A DNA stretch of 64,000 nucleotides from Carya illinoinensis (Eukaryota > Streptophyta > Magnoliopsida > Fagales > Juglandaceae), in the NCBI RefSeq assembly GCF_018687715.1, contig NC_056766.1, positions 24,653,501-24,717,500 on the forward strand, read 5' to 3'. The position numbers were made by a program, and so were the translations under genes. Below the pieces are notes generated by a model. That model was given only the letters and a program-made list of their open reading frames with translations, searched no databases and was not told the DNA's origin. Shown in pieces: positions 36,491-47,903 of this stretch. Numbering within the stretch: the stretch's first letter is position 1; each line of letters begins with the position of its first letter.

Positions 36491-38460
36491 CTATACATGG
36501 GTTATGAAGGGGTTTGGAAATCTTGGTGAATCTTCTATAAAATTTTGTGTGTACAAGAAAACTCCTACTCCCTTTTTTGTTGGTGGAGGTGGAAGCTTCT
36601 CAATTGTCTCATTCTTGGTTCTATCTACTTTAATCCCCTTAGAAGAGATCCGATGACCCAAGACAATTCCCTCTTTTACAATGAAGTGGCAGTTCTCCCA
36701 ATTAAGCACAAGGTTGGTTTCTTCACATCGTTCCAAAACTAATGCCAAATTCCAAAGGCAATTATCAAAAGAGGATCCGAATAGGGAAAAATCATCCATG
36801 AAAATTTCAATAATCTGCTCTACCATATCCGGAAATATTGCCATCATACACCTTTGGAAAGTGGTTGGCACATTACAAAGCCCAAAGGGCATTTGTTGGA
36901 AAGCAAAAGTATCGTAAGGGCATGTGAAGGTTGTCTTCTTTTAGTCCTCTAGTGCTATGGCTATTTGATTATAGCCATCTAGGAAGTAAAAGTAATCATG
37001 CCCGGCTAGCCTATCCAACATTTGATCAATGAATGGCAAGGAAAAGTGGTCCTTTTGAGTGGCCTTGTTCAATTTTCAATAATCCATGCAAACCCTCCAC
37101 CTAGTGTTGGTTCTTGTAGGGATTAACTCATTGTTAGCATTCTTCACCACCGTCATCCCTCCTTTCTTTGGTACAACTTGTACAGGACTAACTCATGAGC
37201 TATCAGAAATTGGGTAAGTCACTCCAGCATCTAACCACTTTAAGATCTCTTTACACACTACTTCCTTCATTGTTGGATTGAGTCTTCTTTGGTGCTCTAT
37301 AGAAGACTTGTACTATTCTTCCAGCAAAATCTGGTGCATACAAATAGAAGGGCTAATTCCCTTGATATCTGCAAGCGTCCACCCAATAGTTGCCTTATGT
37401 TTTCTAAGCACTCTCAACAACTTTTCTTCTTCTTCAGCGGAAAGCTTAGATGAAATAATTACTGGAAGAGTAGGTGATTTGCGAAGATAAGCATACCGAA
37501 GGTGTTCTGATAAAGGCTTGACCTCCAATACCGGCGGCTTTTCAATAGATGGAAGTGGCTGTGATGGTCCTTGTCCCAAATCTTCAAAATATTTCTTGTT
37601 GTTAGGACCAAAGGAATCCATCCATGAGGCATATTCTAACACTCGAGATCCTCTACCATGGTCAGATTAGGACTAACCAAATAAGATTCCAATGATTCCT
37701 TTTGTTGATTAAGCACTTCGTTGACCAAATAGTAGATTGCTTGGATACTAAAACAACTCTCAAATGTATCTGGATACTTGATGGCATTAAAAACATTAAA
37801 GGTTACCTCCATCTCTTGTACCCTCAACCACAATTCTCTCCTTTGGACATCAATAAGAGCTCAGCCAGTAGCAAAGAATGGTCGACCAAGAATGATGGGG
37901 ATTTCCCTATCCTCCTCCATGTCTACAATGATAAAGTCAGCTAGAAAAATAAATTTTTCCACTTTGACAAACACATCTTCAATAATTCCCCATGGGTGTT
38001 TTATTGAGCCACTTGTTAATTATAATGAAACTGTAGTAGGTCTTGATTCACCTAATCCAAGCTTCTTGAAAATAGATAAAGGTATTAGTTAATACTTGCA
38101 CCTAAGTCACATAAAGCTTTTTCAAACACAGAATTTCCAATTGAACATGTGATATTGAAGCTCCCTCGATCCTTATGCTTTGGAGGTAATTTCTTATGTA
38201 GCATTGCACTGCACTTTTTAGTAAGAGCTACCGTTTCATTCTCTCCCCATTTCGTTATTTGACAATAAATCCTTCATAAATTTCACGTAGCTTGGCATTT
38301 GTTTGAGGGCATCTACAAACGGAATGTTAATATGCAACTTTTTAAACACATCTAGAAATTTAGAAAATTATCAAGCTTGTTCTTTTTGAGTTGTTGAGGG
38401 AATGGAACTCTTGGTGCTAGATCTTGTGGTGGGATTGGTTGACTTTCATAAATCTCCTTG
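36491..38460 (-). pseudogene. Athila-like gag-protease-RT remnant
   Basis: Minus-strand pieces, from right to left: gag-protease joint with 'LPPKHKDRGSFNI' and 'ALCDLGASIN' (about 38190-38080); the end of the protease with 'EIPIILGRPFFATG' and 'LWLRVQEMEVTFNV' (37930-37790); RT entry with 'LSAEEEEKLLRVLRKHKATIGW' shortened by decay (37470-37370); RT palm with 'MPFGLCNVPTTFQRC' and catalytic FMDD (36892-36740). Stops and frameshifts separate them. The element breaks off near 38460, with no 5' LTR. Confidence 0.8.
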
Positions 38461-38839
38461 AATGGTGGTGTGTGAAGTTGCACCTCTTGTGCTCATAAAT
38501 CTCATCTCGTTTTTGTTCTCAAAGCTAGTGTCCTTTCTCCGAAGTGAAAACAGTGTCATTCCTAAAACTAAAGTCCTGCATGCTCGTTGCTGTCCAAAAG
38601 CTCCAGCTCGTTATGGTAGCTCTCTTTTGTGTTACCTCCCCGACTCTTTTCTTTTAAGTCGATGTCTTATGTTTTCCTCAAAACCGCTCCTGCGTGTGGG
38701 ACTTTTTGTCATCAATGTTTTTGCATCATTGCATTTTATTTAAAAGCATATAAAAAAATGAAAAGAATGACACACAAAAATTAGAAATAAAAAATATGTT
38801 GTGCACTGAGGAAATATTGACCAGTTAAATTCCAAGTTA
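38461..38839. other. Unassigned sequence at the broken Athila-like 5' side
   Basis: Joins the Athila-like gag remnant to an LTR fragment of another family. A 93-codon plus-strand frame at 38462-38743 matches no known domain and is not called a gene. Confidence 0.4.
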
Positions 38840-38998
38840 TAAAGTTAAGCATAAATCATGTTATAAACCAATTTAAATCACAACTGAGATTTATGCATCT
38901 TAACCATTTTTTCATCTAAAACCAATAATAATTTCATGAAATAATTAAAATATATTGGTTCTAAATGTATGAAATATGTAATATTTTAGCTTAATCAA
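38840..38998 (-). mobile_element. LTR fragment related to the solo LTR at 33627
   Basis: Read on the minus strand from 38997, it starts 'TGATTAAGCTAAAATATTAC' and follows the first 150-160 bases of 33627-33790, including 'cattattattggtttta'-type wording and 'aaaaatggttaa'. Only the U3 start is present. Confidence 0.65.
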
Positions 38999-39027
38999 TT
39001 GCAACTGATCGCTTCCACTACATGGAA

Positions 39028-39145
39028 AATTCGACATGTCAAGAGGGAGTTTAATGGTGCTGCTCACTAATTAGCACAACGGGTTGTGAATATGGAATAT
39101 GAACTAATCCATGTTGACTATATTAAGACACTTGTAATGGCTAAA
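39028..39145 (+). pseudogene. RNase H-like remnant of a LINE
   Basis: A short plus-strand segment reads 'REFNGAAH', then a stop, then 'LAQRVVNMEYELIHVDYIKT', which resembles the C-terminal end of plant LINE RNase H domains (conserved N-x-AAH-x-LA). It is too short for firm assignment. Confidence 0.45.
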
Positions 39146-39362
39146 GGCCGTGTTTTATGATTAATGAATATTATGGTTTGATGTTAAAAAACAATGCGTG
39201 AGGCAGATTTAATTTCAATTAAGCAAATAAATATTTCATTAGATATGGGAAATTTATCTAGGGCATAACACTGAAAGCCAACTATTTGCATGTACATTAA
39301 CTGTATGATTGTGTACGTATATCATGTTGTTTTTCATGAGTCACTTATGGTCTTAGCTGTTT

Positions 39363-39643
39363 TTAAGGGCTAAAAGCCTCCGAAAGCCAATTCTTCTTCC
39401 TCCAAGAGTTCCATCCCATCTCTTCACAAATTCATCGCTGTGGTTGATGCTAAACCTGGAAATACAGTGTCTCGGATTGTCCTTTTCATGACTTGTATCT
39501 CCTTAATTTGTAGTTTGTTCCAGCATCTTCTCAACACTAGGAAGCTTGAATAGATCATCGGCCAATCTTCCTAGCTAGCCACTTGCAACGTATCTCTACC
39601 GAGTGCAGATGCCATGTTCGGAATATATGAATGAATAGTGCCA
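39363..39643 (-). pseudogene. FMO pseudogene terminal exon
   Basis: Pieces in three frames match the FMO C-terminus: 'GTIHSYIPNMA', 'LFKLPSVEKMLEQTT', 'FSINHSDEF' and 'GWNSWRKKNWLSEAFSP' followed by TAA at 39363-39365. At least two frameshifts are needed to connect them. Confidence 0.82.
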
Positions 39644-39700
39644 CTGCAAACATATCATCCATCATAATTGAATAGATTATTAGGACCTAGCTACTGTATT

Positions 39701-40370
39701 TGTTTTTTTTTTTAAAATAGACTTCATTTTATTCAATGAAACCAAAATTACAGCTGTGACTTATCAATATAGGAAAAAACTCAAACTACAAGCCAAACTA
39801 CGCATCTGCTTTGCGGTCCACCCGCACACAAATTTCTTTATGACGGGCATTATCTTAATTTCTATAAACTCTCTCCTAACAAACCTTCCAGTTTGTCTGA
39901 GAGGAGAACGCTTTGTAAAAACAGAACTAACTGTCCCCTCTTCTAAAGGAAGAGAGGTACTATGAGAGAGGTATTATCACCCTTCATCCTCACAAGGAGG
40001 AGTACTATCACCCACCATCCTTCAAATGAGGAGTGGGACTCTGTTACAATGGACACCAAATCAAATAACTTATTTCTTCTTATTTTTTACCTAAAACAAA
40101 ACAACAGAGACTGCAAATACAAAGAAAATACTGAAAAATCTGATCTACAAACAAAAAGGAAACATTGGAATAAAAAAACACTCTAGGAGAAACACCGCCT
40201 ACCGATCTTGAAAATCCTGGCATCTATGGCCCTAGAAAAGCCGCACATGGCATCGGCAGAAGTCTCTGTGTAGTGGCTCATGCATGCCAATTGCTCACTT
40301 TCAACCTGCACATACATACTACGTGCCGCTCCTTTTGGCATCACATTCGATAGTCTGAAAGATCAGCAAC
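39701..40370 (-). mobile_element. Non-LTR element (SINE or LINE 3' end) in an FMO intron
   Basis: 670 bp, flanked by CCTAGCTACTGTATT at 39686-39700 and 40371-40385. It begins with a T run (39701-39713), the poly(A) tail of a minus-strand insertion. No RT or RNase H motif is seen, so it may be LINE 3' UTR or an unrecognised SINE. Confidence 0.8.
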
Positions 40371-40463
40371 CCTAGCTACTGTATTATTCTTCCTCTTATC
40401 ATTAATATTTCAAGATACTACATTTAATAATAATATATACATTTAATAATATAACAACCCATT

Positions 40464-42551
40464 TGTGACGCCCCCAAATCCCCACGCACGGACACGGGAA
40501 AATCGAGACGTCCGGATGGTGACAACCCGGTTCACCACCCTATCGACGAGTGCCAAGTGTGTGCAAAAGCAACATATGTGCACGAAGAAACACGTAGCGG
40601 ATAACGAAAGTCATAAAACTAAGTACCAGAATTTTCTTAATATAATACAAGCTGTTTAAAACATACATAATTAAATATTACAAAAAACACAAATATAGTT
40701 TTAAACCAAACTATAAAGCATAACTTCGACTCAAAACTCCGACGGAGCCGCATCCTCGGACTCAGCCTCCTCCTCCTCGAATCCTGCACCAAAATCTACG
40801 GAACCAAAAATGGTACCGCAGGTAAGTAAAATCCAAACACCACCACATAAAAGCATATAGAACTCAAACAATATGCATGAAATGATGCCAATGCACAAAC
40901 CCATAAAAACATATTTTTCCACGCACGCCAAAAATCCCATTTGGCCCAAAAACACATCCTTTCCAAATATCACACCAAAAGTCACATTTGGCCCATATCC
41001 ATCTCAAACCATTATCCAGTTTATCCGTATGCACCATGACCTCCCCTAGGGGTCATCCGCACACCTTGGCTCCAGTGCCACACCGCAGAGTACCACCACG
41101 CATGTGACACCTAACGAGCAATGCCCAGTTCTGCGCCCCGCACGTTCATAGCCAAGCATCGTCTAGCCCTCGCCAGCGAAGGGCCACAGAGTCGGTGGTA
41201 GAGCGATGCCCGGTTCCACGCCCGGCGCGTTCGTAGCCAAGCATCCCCTAGCCCCCTCTCCCTTCGTAGCCCAGCGACAACCCAGGGGACATCACTCAGT
41301 TTATTCCACTCCCGAGTAACCAGAGGAGCTCCACCGAGATAATACCCCATCCCGGCTTGGGGTCGTGATACACACACACCCGTAAGCCCACTTACACCAA
41401 TAAAACAGGCTTTTCTCAATTAAATAAAAACGCACGTGCATGCATCATGTAAATATCATATCAATGCACAAAAATAACCAACCAACATAAATCAATAAAA
41501 CAAGCAACTCCGTCCTCCATCCATCCAACCCCCGAACTCCTCGGACTCAGTCCGGAATCAACCAACCAGCAGATAAATAATTATTGAATGAGCAAAATAT
41601 ATTTAAATCTGAAAGTAGGGTTTGGAAAATACTTACAGTGCTATATGGTATTTTTAGAAAGCTTGCGGCGTTGCAAACGGCGGAGAAAAAGCAACGTAAC
41701 AGTGAAAATTCACTGTGGCCGTGGGTTGTAAAATACCCACTTTTGAACGGGGACAAACCAAGGCTTGGGATTGATAGAGAATGGTCTAGGGATGATTATG
41801 AAGCTATAGGAAGTGGTGGTTGGCCATGGGTGGCGGCGGAAATGGTGGTTGATGGCCGGATTTCCCAAAATGGAAAGCTAGCTCGTGGGAGCTGTTCTGG
41901 TGGCTATTAGGGGCCGAAAACGGGTGGGTTAGGACGGCAAGGGACCAGTGATGAAGTGGTGAAGAGGTGGTGGCCGGAGGTGGAGCGACGGTGGCGGATC
42001 GGGGCAAAATCCGTGGGGTTTCAAGGGCATTTTATTTTCCGGCCAAACGGCTGGCCGGATGGGGCTGAGATTCGGTGGGGTGGTGCGCCAGAGGGAGAGA
42101 CTTCGACCGGTGGGGGTGGTGTGCCGCACGGCGGTCGGACGGCGGTGGGTCGAGGGGCTGAGCTAGGTTACGGCGTGGGAGAGGAGAGAGAGAGAGACGG
42201 ACGGAACGCGGGAAGAAGAAAAAAGAAAAGGAAGAAGAAAAGAAAAAGAAAAAGAAAGAAAAAAGAAAAAGAAAAAGAAAGAAGAAAAAGAAAAGAGAAA
42301 AAGGGAAAAAGGAAAAAGGGAAAAAGAGATGTAGGAAAGAAATGAGGTCCAATCCTCACTCCGGGAAAACAAAACAAAATCGCCGAGAAAGAGATTAAAA
42401 ACCGTAAAACAAAATAAATAAATAAAACACAACATCCATCAAATAAAAAAACTAAATTTAAAATGCAATAATTTAAAATAAATAAACTAATATATTAATT
42501 AAAATAAAAACAACCTTTCAGTGAAAATACACGCAAAAGCGGGTCATCACA
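40464..42551 (-). mobile_element. Solo LTR, Tekay-like gypsy (2.1 kb), in an FMO intron
   Basis: Flanked by CCATT at 40459-40463 and 42552-42556. The ends are TGTGACGCCCCC and GGGTCATCACA. It is a diverged inverted relative of the LTR at 30397-32710, sharing the terminal 'cgcacggacacggg' region, the GAGGAGGAGG block, the 'ggggtcat' region and the purine/pyrimidine tract (here 42215-42330). It lies between the FMO exons that end at 42605 and begin at 39643. Confidence 0.88.
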
Positions 42552-42604
42552 CCATTTGCAAGCAATCCTAATTATTTTATGTTTTAAATATCGATTTTGG
42601 TTAC

Positions 42605-42727
42605 CTGTACAAGGGCATGATCCCAAAGGAGTCCACCACGAGACTCCTAAAAGGCTTGGGTAGTAAAGCCTGAATCTTTTTCTTCCCATTATAACCAGTT
42701 GCAAGAATCACAACATCAGCCTCCAAT
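42605..42727 (-). pseudogene. FMO pseudogene exon, second part (after copia)
   Basis: Continues the exon with 'RLEADVVILATGYNGKKK' and 'SFGIMPLY', ending at a GT donor. The ATGY motif is the FMO signature near the C-terminal part. Confidence 0.88.
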
Positions 42728-42732
42728 CTACT

Positions 42733-43049
42733 TGTTGAAAATAACTTTTGTATTCTATATTTACTTTCCTTAAATATTACAGTAAGGGTTAGTGCCCTTT
42801 TATACAGAGTAAAAGAATGTTCTAGTCTTATCATAATATTACAGGTAGTGCTATGCACTGAGGCATGCACATTACATGAGCAATGGTTATTACAGTGGAT
42901 GGTTTGTTGAGGAAATTCTTGCAGGAGATGATAGTGCTCAAACAGATTCTTTTGAGTGCGCATGTATGGGATCCTTTGTGACACATGATGAGGATGTAGT
43001 CTCTTCATGATCTGCATGGCTTGCGTGGTCATCATTTATTGCTCTAATA
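42733..43049 (-). repeat. Copia 3' LTR
   Basis: 317 bp, paired with 47099-47397. It shares 'cccttttatacagagtaaaa', whose reverse holds the probable TATA region. Confidence 0.88.
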
Positions 43050-43061
43050 ATCCTCCTCAAG
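43050..43061 (-). other. Copia polypurine tract
   Basis: Minus-strand CTTGAGGAGGAT directly before the 3' LTR start TATTAGAGC. Confidence 0.75.
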
Positions 43062-43069
43062 TCGAGTTG

Positions 43070-44708
43070 TCTCAGGCGTAGACTTGTACATAAGAGCTAG
43101 AACCTAGCAGCCGACAGAGGCTTGGTAAGAAGGTCTGCTAATTGATCCTTTCCAGAGATGAATGCTACTAATAATGATTTATTTAGAACTCTATTTGGAA
43201 CAAAGTGAGATCTCCACATGCTTTGTTTGGGCATAAAAAACAGGATCGAAAGATAGATACATGGCACCTAGATTTATCACAATACAAAGTTGGTGCATTG
43301 TCGAGGTTGATGCCGAGGTCTTTGCAGAGATGTTGAACCCACATAATTTTAGCAGTGGCATTTGTTACAGCCTTGAACTCGGCTTTAGAAGAAGATCTTG
43401 CAATTTTTGGCTATTTCTTTGATGACCATGAAATTAAGTTTGGACTAGAGAAGAGAAGATATGCACTGGTTGATCATCAGTCATTAGAGCACCCTGCCAA
43501 GTCGGTGTCAAAAAAAGTCGTGATGTTCATCGTAGAAGAATTACTGAAGGACATGAGGTCAAGGTGAGAAGTATGTTTAAGGTAACAGAGGATTCGTTTA
43601 ACTGCTTTCCAATGAGGGACTTGGGAAGCATGCATGTATTGACAAACCTTATTCACAGCAAAGGCAAGATTAGACCTTGTGAAAGAAAGGTACTATAATG
43701 ACTTAACTGTACTGCGGTAGAGCGATGGGTCTTCAAAAAAGTTGCCTATATATAGAGAATTTTTTAGAAGTGGCCATGGGCGTCTTGATGGGCTTTGCAG
43801 AGGCCATGTTGGTTCATTTAAGAAGCTCGAGAATATATTTCTTCTAAGTAATAAGCCATCTGCTGTATGTGTAACTTCGATCCCCAGGAAGAAATTAAGT
43901 GGCCTGAGGTCTGAAATTGGAAACTCAACATTCAAGTTGTTAACAAGCTCTATAATTAGTTGCATAGATGAACCTGTAACCAATTGATTGTCAACATAAA
44001 CTAGAACACAGAGAGCATTGGACCCGAGCTTTTTAACAAATAATGAGCAGTCTGCAAATGAGATGGTAAAGCCAAGATCAAGTAATTTTTTACTGAGGCG
44101 AGAGTACCAAACAAGGGGAGATTGCTTCAAACCATAAATTGCTTTTCAAAGCTTGCACACGTGATGAGGAAATTAAGATGATTGAAACCAAGTGGTTGTG
44201 CCATATACACTATTTTTGACAATGCTCCATAAAGGAAAGCATTCTGAACATGATACTGGTGGATAGGCCAACAGTGAGACACAGCCAGAGCTAGGACCAA
44301 GCAAATGGTGGTGTCCTTAATGACAGGACTAGAAATCTAGTCATAGTCCAAACCAGATTTTCTGTAAGAATGCTTGGCAACCAATCGAGCCTTCCTTCTC
44401 TCGATGGTGCCATTAGCTTTGTGCTTGGTCTAAAAAACCCATTTGCAGGAAATAAAATTTGATGCTGCAGTTGGTGACACAAGTGTCCATGTGTTGTTTT
44501 TTAGCAAGGCATTAAATTCAGTGGACATGGCGTTGCGCCATTCAGGGTAATTTTGGGCAATAGAATGATGGATCTTCTGGGATATTAGATGTAAGGGAGA
44601 GATGAGCTCGAGGAGGAAGACAAGGGATGGTGCCATCAGTAAACTAGCTTGGGCACACTGATCCAGTTTGTGATCTTGTTGTAATGATTCAAACAGGCTG
44701 CTGCACAT
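43070..44708 (-). pseudogene. Copia RT and RNase H remnant
   Basis: Minus-strand pieces: RT entry 'WRNAMSTEFNALLKNNTW' (about 44610-44540); RT core 'KQSPLVWYSRLSKKLLDLGF' (about 44125-44070); the catalytic box reads YVDN instead of YVDD (near 43995); then 'PLNFFLGIEV'. RNase H decays into 'KDQLADLLTKPLS' near 43110-43150. Several frameshifts are present. Loss of the second catalytic Asp would disable RT by itself. Confidence 0.82.
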
Positions 44709-45034
44709 GGTGTGGAGAACATTGTGTTGGAGAAGGAGAGGAGTTGGGAGACGAAGACGAGGAAGGTGGTGGGCCTAAAATGGAGTGAGTTTGGGTTTGG
44801 GCCAAAATTAACAAGAGGAAAAGGAAGTATGACACAGGTGGGCTTAGAAAGGAAAATGGGTTGTGATGATTGAGAAAATGGAAAGAGGCTTTCATTGAAT
44901 TTGATATCTTTAGAGATGTAGGTGCATTTGGTGGGGAATATGATAGCAGATGGAACCATGGTGGGTCGGGCTAGAGCCAAGATAGAAACATTGTATGGCT
45001 CAGTAATCAAATTTGTGTTGATTAAAAGACCTTG

Positions 45035-45850
45035 TTAAAGGCAAACAAGTAGACCCAAAAACCCGTAGGCCTTTATAATCAGGGTCAGTTTTATGTAGTA
45101 AAAAATGTGAAGAAGCATTTTGAAGATGAGAGGAATGGAAGCATGTGCTAACAAGGCCAAGCCAGATTCTACGATGTGTCTGTGCTTTCGTTCAATTATT
45201 CCATTTTGGGTATGAGCATGTGGACATGTGATGCGATGTTTGATACCCGAAGTGGCTAAAAGTTCAAGGAAGGTCCTAAATTCCCCTCTCCAATCAGTTT
45301 GTAATTGTTTAATTTTGGTATTGAGTTGTAATTCAACATAAGATTTGAATTTAGTAAAAACAGATAATGCTTGTGATTTTGCTTGTAATGGAAAAAGCCA
45401 TGTATGGTGGGAATAGTCATCAACAAAGGTAATATAAAAATGAAAACCTTCACTCGAGATATGAGGCGAAGGTCCCCACAAATCATTGAATACATGTTGA
45501 AAAGGTGCAGTAGACTTAGTAAGTCTAGTAAGAGCAGGTGTGCGGTGGTGCTTGCCCATGACACAAGCATTACAAAATTGAGAAATTGAAGATGGATCAA
45601 AAGGAAGTCCATGTTGTTGAAGGATGGTTCTGACAATCTTGATGGACGGATGACCTAATCGTGAGTGCCATGTAGGAATAGAGGGAAGATAACTGGTGTG
45701 AGCTTGAGAGGATAGTGATGCAAAAGTGTAAAGGCCGTTAGTAGTTATCCCTTGAAGTAGTACTCTCCCTGTGGTGAGATCCTTTACAAACATCATTATC
45801 ATGGAAAAGCTGGCTAACGGACACAAGGTTCTTAGTAAAGGAAGGAACAC
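45035..45850 (-). pseudogene. Copia integrase remnant
   Basis: A minus-strand frame of about 270 codons with the zinc-binding part 'HSRLGHPS' and 'CNACVMGK', the core 'FNDLWGPSP', 'QTDWRGEFRTF' and 'NGIIERKHRHIVESG' (the D, D and E catalytic positions visible). It ends early by frameshift. Confidence 0.85.
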
Positions 45851-47060
45851 ATTGGAGTTTGTTTAAAATAAACAAAGAAGAAGAGAAAGGAAAAGTAGCA
45901 GAACCAGTGTGCCAAATTGGGACTGGTGAATAATCACCAACACGAAGATGTTCATCACCATGATATTCATCAGACTGTAGGTTCAAATTGGCAAGATCAC
46001 TTGTAATGTGATTGGTAGCGGCTGTGTCAGGATACCAGGCACCATCAAAGGCTTGGGAGGAAGAGTTGTATTGAGTTGAGGGAGAAGCAGAGGTCATGTA
46101 TGCTTGGTTGAAGCGATAGAGGCATGTGAGTGCAATGTGGCCAACTCTTACAAACGTGGCAAACAGGACGAGTATCAGTTGTTCGGGAGGATGAGTTAGG
46201 AAAGAAATTACCTGAAGGTCCATGAGAGCTACGGCCTCATTGGAGTTGAACGACCTCCATGACCACGATTGTTGCAGCCACGAAATCCATGGTTACACCT
46301 AGAGTTGGAAGGTGCTCAAGCAGAGAAATTAGCAGATACATCTGGGGATGAAAAAAGTGAAGTTGTTGTGGCATGATGTTGCATCCAAGCTTCATGAGGA
46401 AGCATATGACTGAGCAACTCTTCCGTGGAAATGGGATCCAATCGAGTAGTTACAGAGGACACCAAGGCATCATAGTTAGGGCCAAGCCCAGCAAGCAAGT
46501 AAGGGACAAACTCTGTAGATGGAAGAGGACACCTAGCTGCATTCATTGTGTCTGCTAGTATTTATGCCCGTCGGAATTAAACTTGAATTGAATCATTGCA
46601 CTTTTTCAAAGACGCAAGTTGACATTGCATCTATATTATTCGTGCCTGGGATGAAGAGGCAAACGTGGACTCTAAAGAGAGCCAGACATCCCTTGTTGAC
46701 GTACAACTAATGACTTGTCCAATAATGGACTTCAAGAGGAAGGATATTAGGGTAGACATGACCATTTGATCATGTTGGGCCCAAAGTTCATGTTCAGGGT
46801 TTGATGTACCATTAGAAAAGTTTGGCAAGAGAAGGTGGATAGGATCCATCAACATATTTAAACAGACGCTGCCCTTTTAAGTAGGGAACAACTTGAACCT
46901 TCCAGAGAAGATAGTTTTCATTCATTAGTTCGACTAAAATTATATGAGAAAAGTTGGGTAGGGGAGAAGGGAGGGAAGGTGAAGGTGGAGATGAAGAAGA
47001 AGAAGAAGAAGAAGAAGAAGAAGAAGAAGAAGAAGAAGAAGGAGAAGGAGAAGACGACAT
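45738..47060 (-). pseudogene. Copia gag and protease remnant
   Basis: The likely gag start is the ATG at 47058-47060, followed by a serine run coded by the AAG/TCT-type microsatellite at 46996-47042. Next come 'NENYLLWKVQVVPYLKGQ' (gag N-terminal domain), 'STRDVWLSLESTFASSSQ', a decayed zinc knuckle ('VGHIALTCLYRFNQAY') and the protease 'WYPDTAATNHITSD'. Frameshifts separate the parts. Confidence 0.82.
46996..47042. repeat. GAA microsatellite in copia gag
   Basis: About 15 uninterrupted GAA units on the plus strand, coding for polyserine on the gag strand. Confidence 0.9.
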
Positions 47061-47085
47061 GGTGGATGGCGAGTCCTAACTTGTG

Positions 47086-47098
47086 GCTCTTGATACCA
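47086..47098 (-). other. Copia primer binding site
   Basis: Minus-strand TGGTATCAAGAGC directly after the 5' LTR. It matches initiator tRNA-Met except for one extra A. Confidence 0.8.
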
Positions 47099-47397
47099 TG
47101 TTGAAAATAACTTTTCCTCAAATATTATAGTAAGGGTCAGTGCCCTTTTATACAGAGTAAAAGAATATTCTAGTCTTATCAGAATATTACAACTGGTGTT
47201 ATGCGCTAAGGCATGCACATTACATGAGCAATGGTTATTACAGTGGATGGTTTGTTGAGGAAATTCTTGTAGGAGATGATAGTGCTCTGATAGATTATTT
47301 TGAGTACCCATGTATGGGATCCTTTGTGACACATGATGAGAATGTAGTCTCTTCTTGATCTACATGGCTTGCATGGGCATCATTTATTGCTTTAATA
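47099..47397 (-). repeat. Copia 5' LTR
   Basis: 299 bp, paired with 42733-43049. The difference in length includes an 18-bp segment near the left end of the other LTR. Confidence 0.88.
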
Positions 47398-47617
47398 CTA
47401 CTCTTGTCTTCAAAATCAATTCCCCCACTCCAAAACCACCACTTTGGTGATCCTTTTTTGAACAGTAGCTTTCCATTTTCTACCTCGGCAAAGAAATTAT
47501 CTAGCATGAAGCATAGTCCTCCAAAACTTTGTTGATCCGGTTTCAGTCCATACTTCACTAAGGGTAGTTTCCATACCAAGTATGACTCTATGAACTTGGA
47601 AATTAAATTGCTTTCCG
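47398..47617 (-). pseudogene. FMO pseudogene exon, first part (before copia)
   Basis: Reads 'SKFIESYLVWKLPLVKYGLK' and later 'SPKWWFWSGGIDFEDKS', the usual FMO wording before the ATGY motif. It is in a different frame from the previous exon unless splicing shifted. The copia element starts at 47397, cutting the exon. Confidence 0.88.
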
Positions 47618-47721
47618 CTGTTTGGAAGCAAAAATATATTAATAAGAAGAGTGTTGATTTATGTAATACTTGTAGCTGTTAATAGTGGAAGTAAAAGAAA
47701 TATACAGATTTAAATTTTTAC

Positions 47722-47903
47722 CATCGGTGATAAAAGAGGTAATAATAGGGTCCTGATGATCTAGCTCTGGTTTGGCTTTTCATGGAGAAACTGAGAAGAC
47801 CTTGTTGAATAAAACAAGAAAAATGGTAATCCCCAAATCTAGTATGACGAAACTATCCAATGTAAAGTTCTTATCACCATTGTGCATGGTTGCCCCTCAG
47901 GTC
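47722..47903 (-). pseudogene. FMO pseudogene exon (upstream-most recognised)
   Basis: Reads 'PEGQPCTMVIRTLHWI', then a stop, then 'IWGLPFFLFYSTRSSQFLHE' and a second stop, in the correct frame. The AG acceptor and GT donor are intact. The following intron (47618-47721) is about 104 bp. Confidence 0.85.

Larger units (their letters stand above)
42733..47397 (-). mobile_element. Ty1/copia element, degenerate, inserted in an FMO exon
   Basis: 4665 bp, with CTACT at 42728-42732 and 47398-47402. LTRs are at 42733-43049 and 47099-47397. The minus-strand 5' end reads TATTAAAGC and the 3' end CAACA, so the terminal dinucleotides are TA...CA, not the usual TG...CA. Gag, protease, integrase and RT are recognisable but frameshifted. 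LTR pairs differ at many sites, so the insertion is older than the chromoviruses. Low-confidence lineage: Ale/Retrofit-like. Confidence 0.92.
39363..47903 (-). pseudogene. Flavin-containing monooxygenase pseudogene, split by insertions
   Basis: Three recognisable minus-strand exons encode the C-terminal half of a plant flavin-containing monooxygenase, a family that oxidises small N- or S-containing substrates using FAD and NADPH. Exons: 47903-47722; 47617-47398 continued at 42727-42605; 39643-39363. Splice signals are visible (acceptors TATAG before 47903, AAACAG before 47617 and TTTGCAG before 39643; donors GGTAAA after 47722 and GGTAACC after 42605). The conserved 'ADVVILATGYNG' lies next to the copia insertion. 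In-frame stops in the first exon and frameshifts in the last show it is dead. N-terminal FAD- and NADPH-binding exons are absent; the Tat LTR at 48247 begins only about 340 bp upstream. Confidence 0.88.

Noticed and set aside
38840..38998. 5' LTR of the Athila-like element
   Set aside because: Its start (TGATTAAGC) matches the solo LTR at 33627, not the Athila-like 3' LTR start (TGATAAGTG).
46996..47042. CRISPR-like regular repeat
   Set aside because: It is a simple GAA microsatellite with no spacers; the window is eukaryotic.
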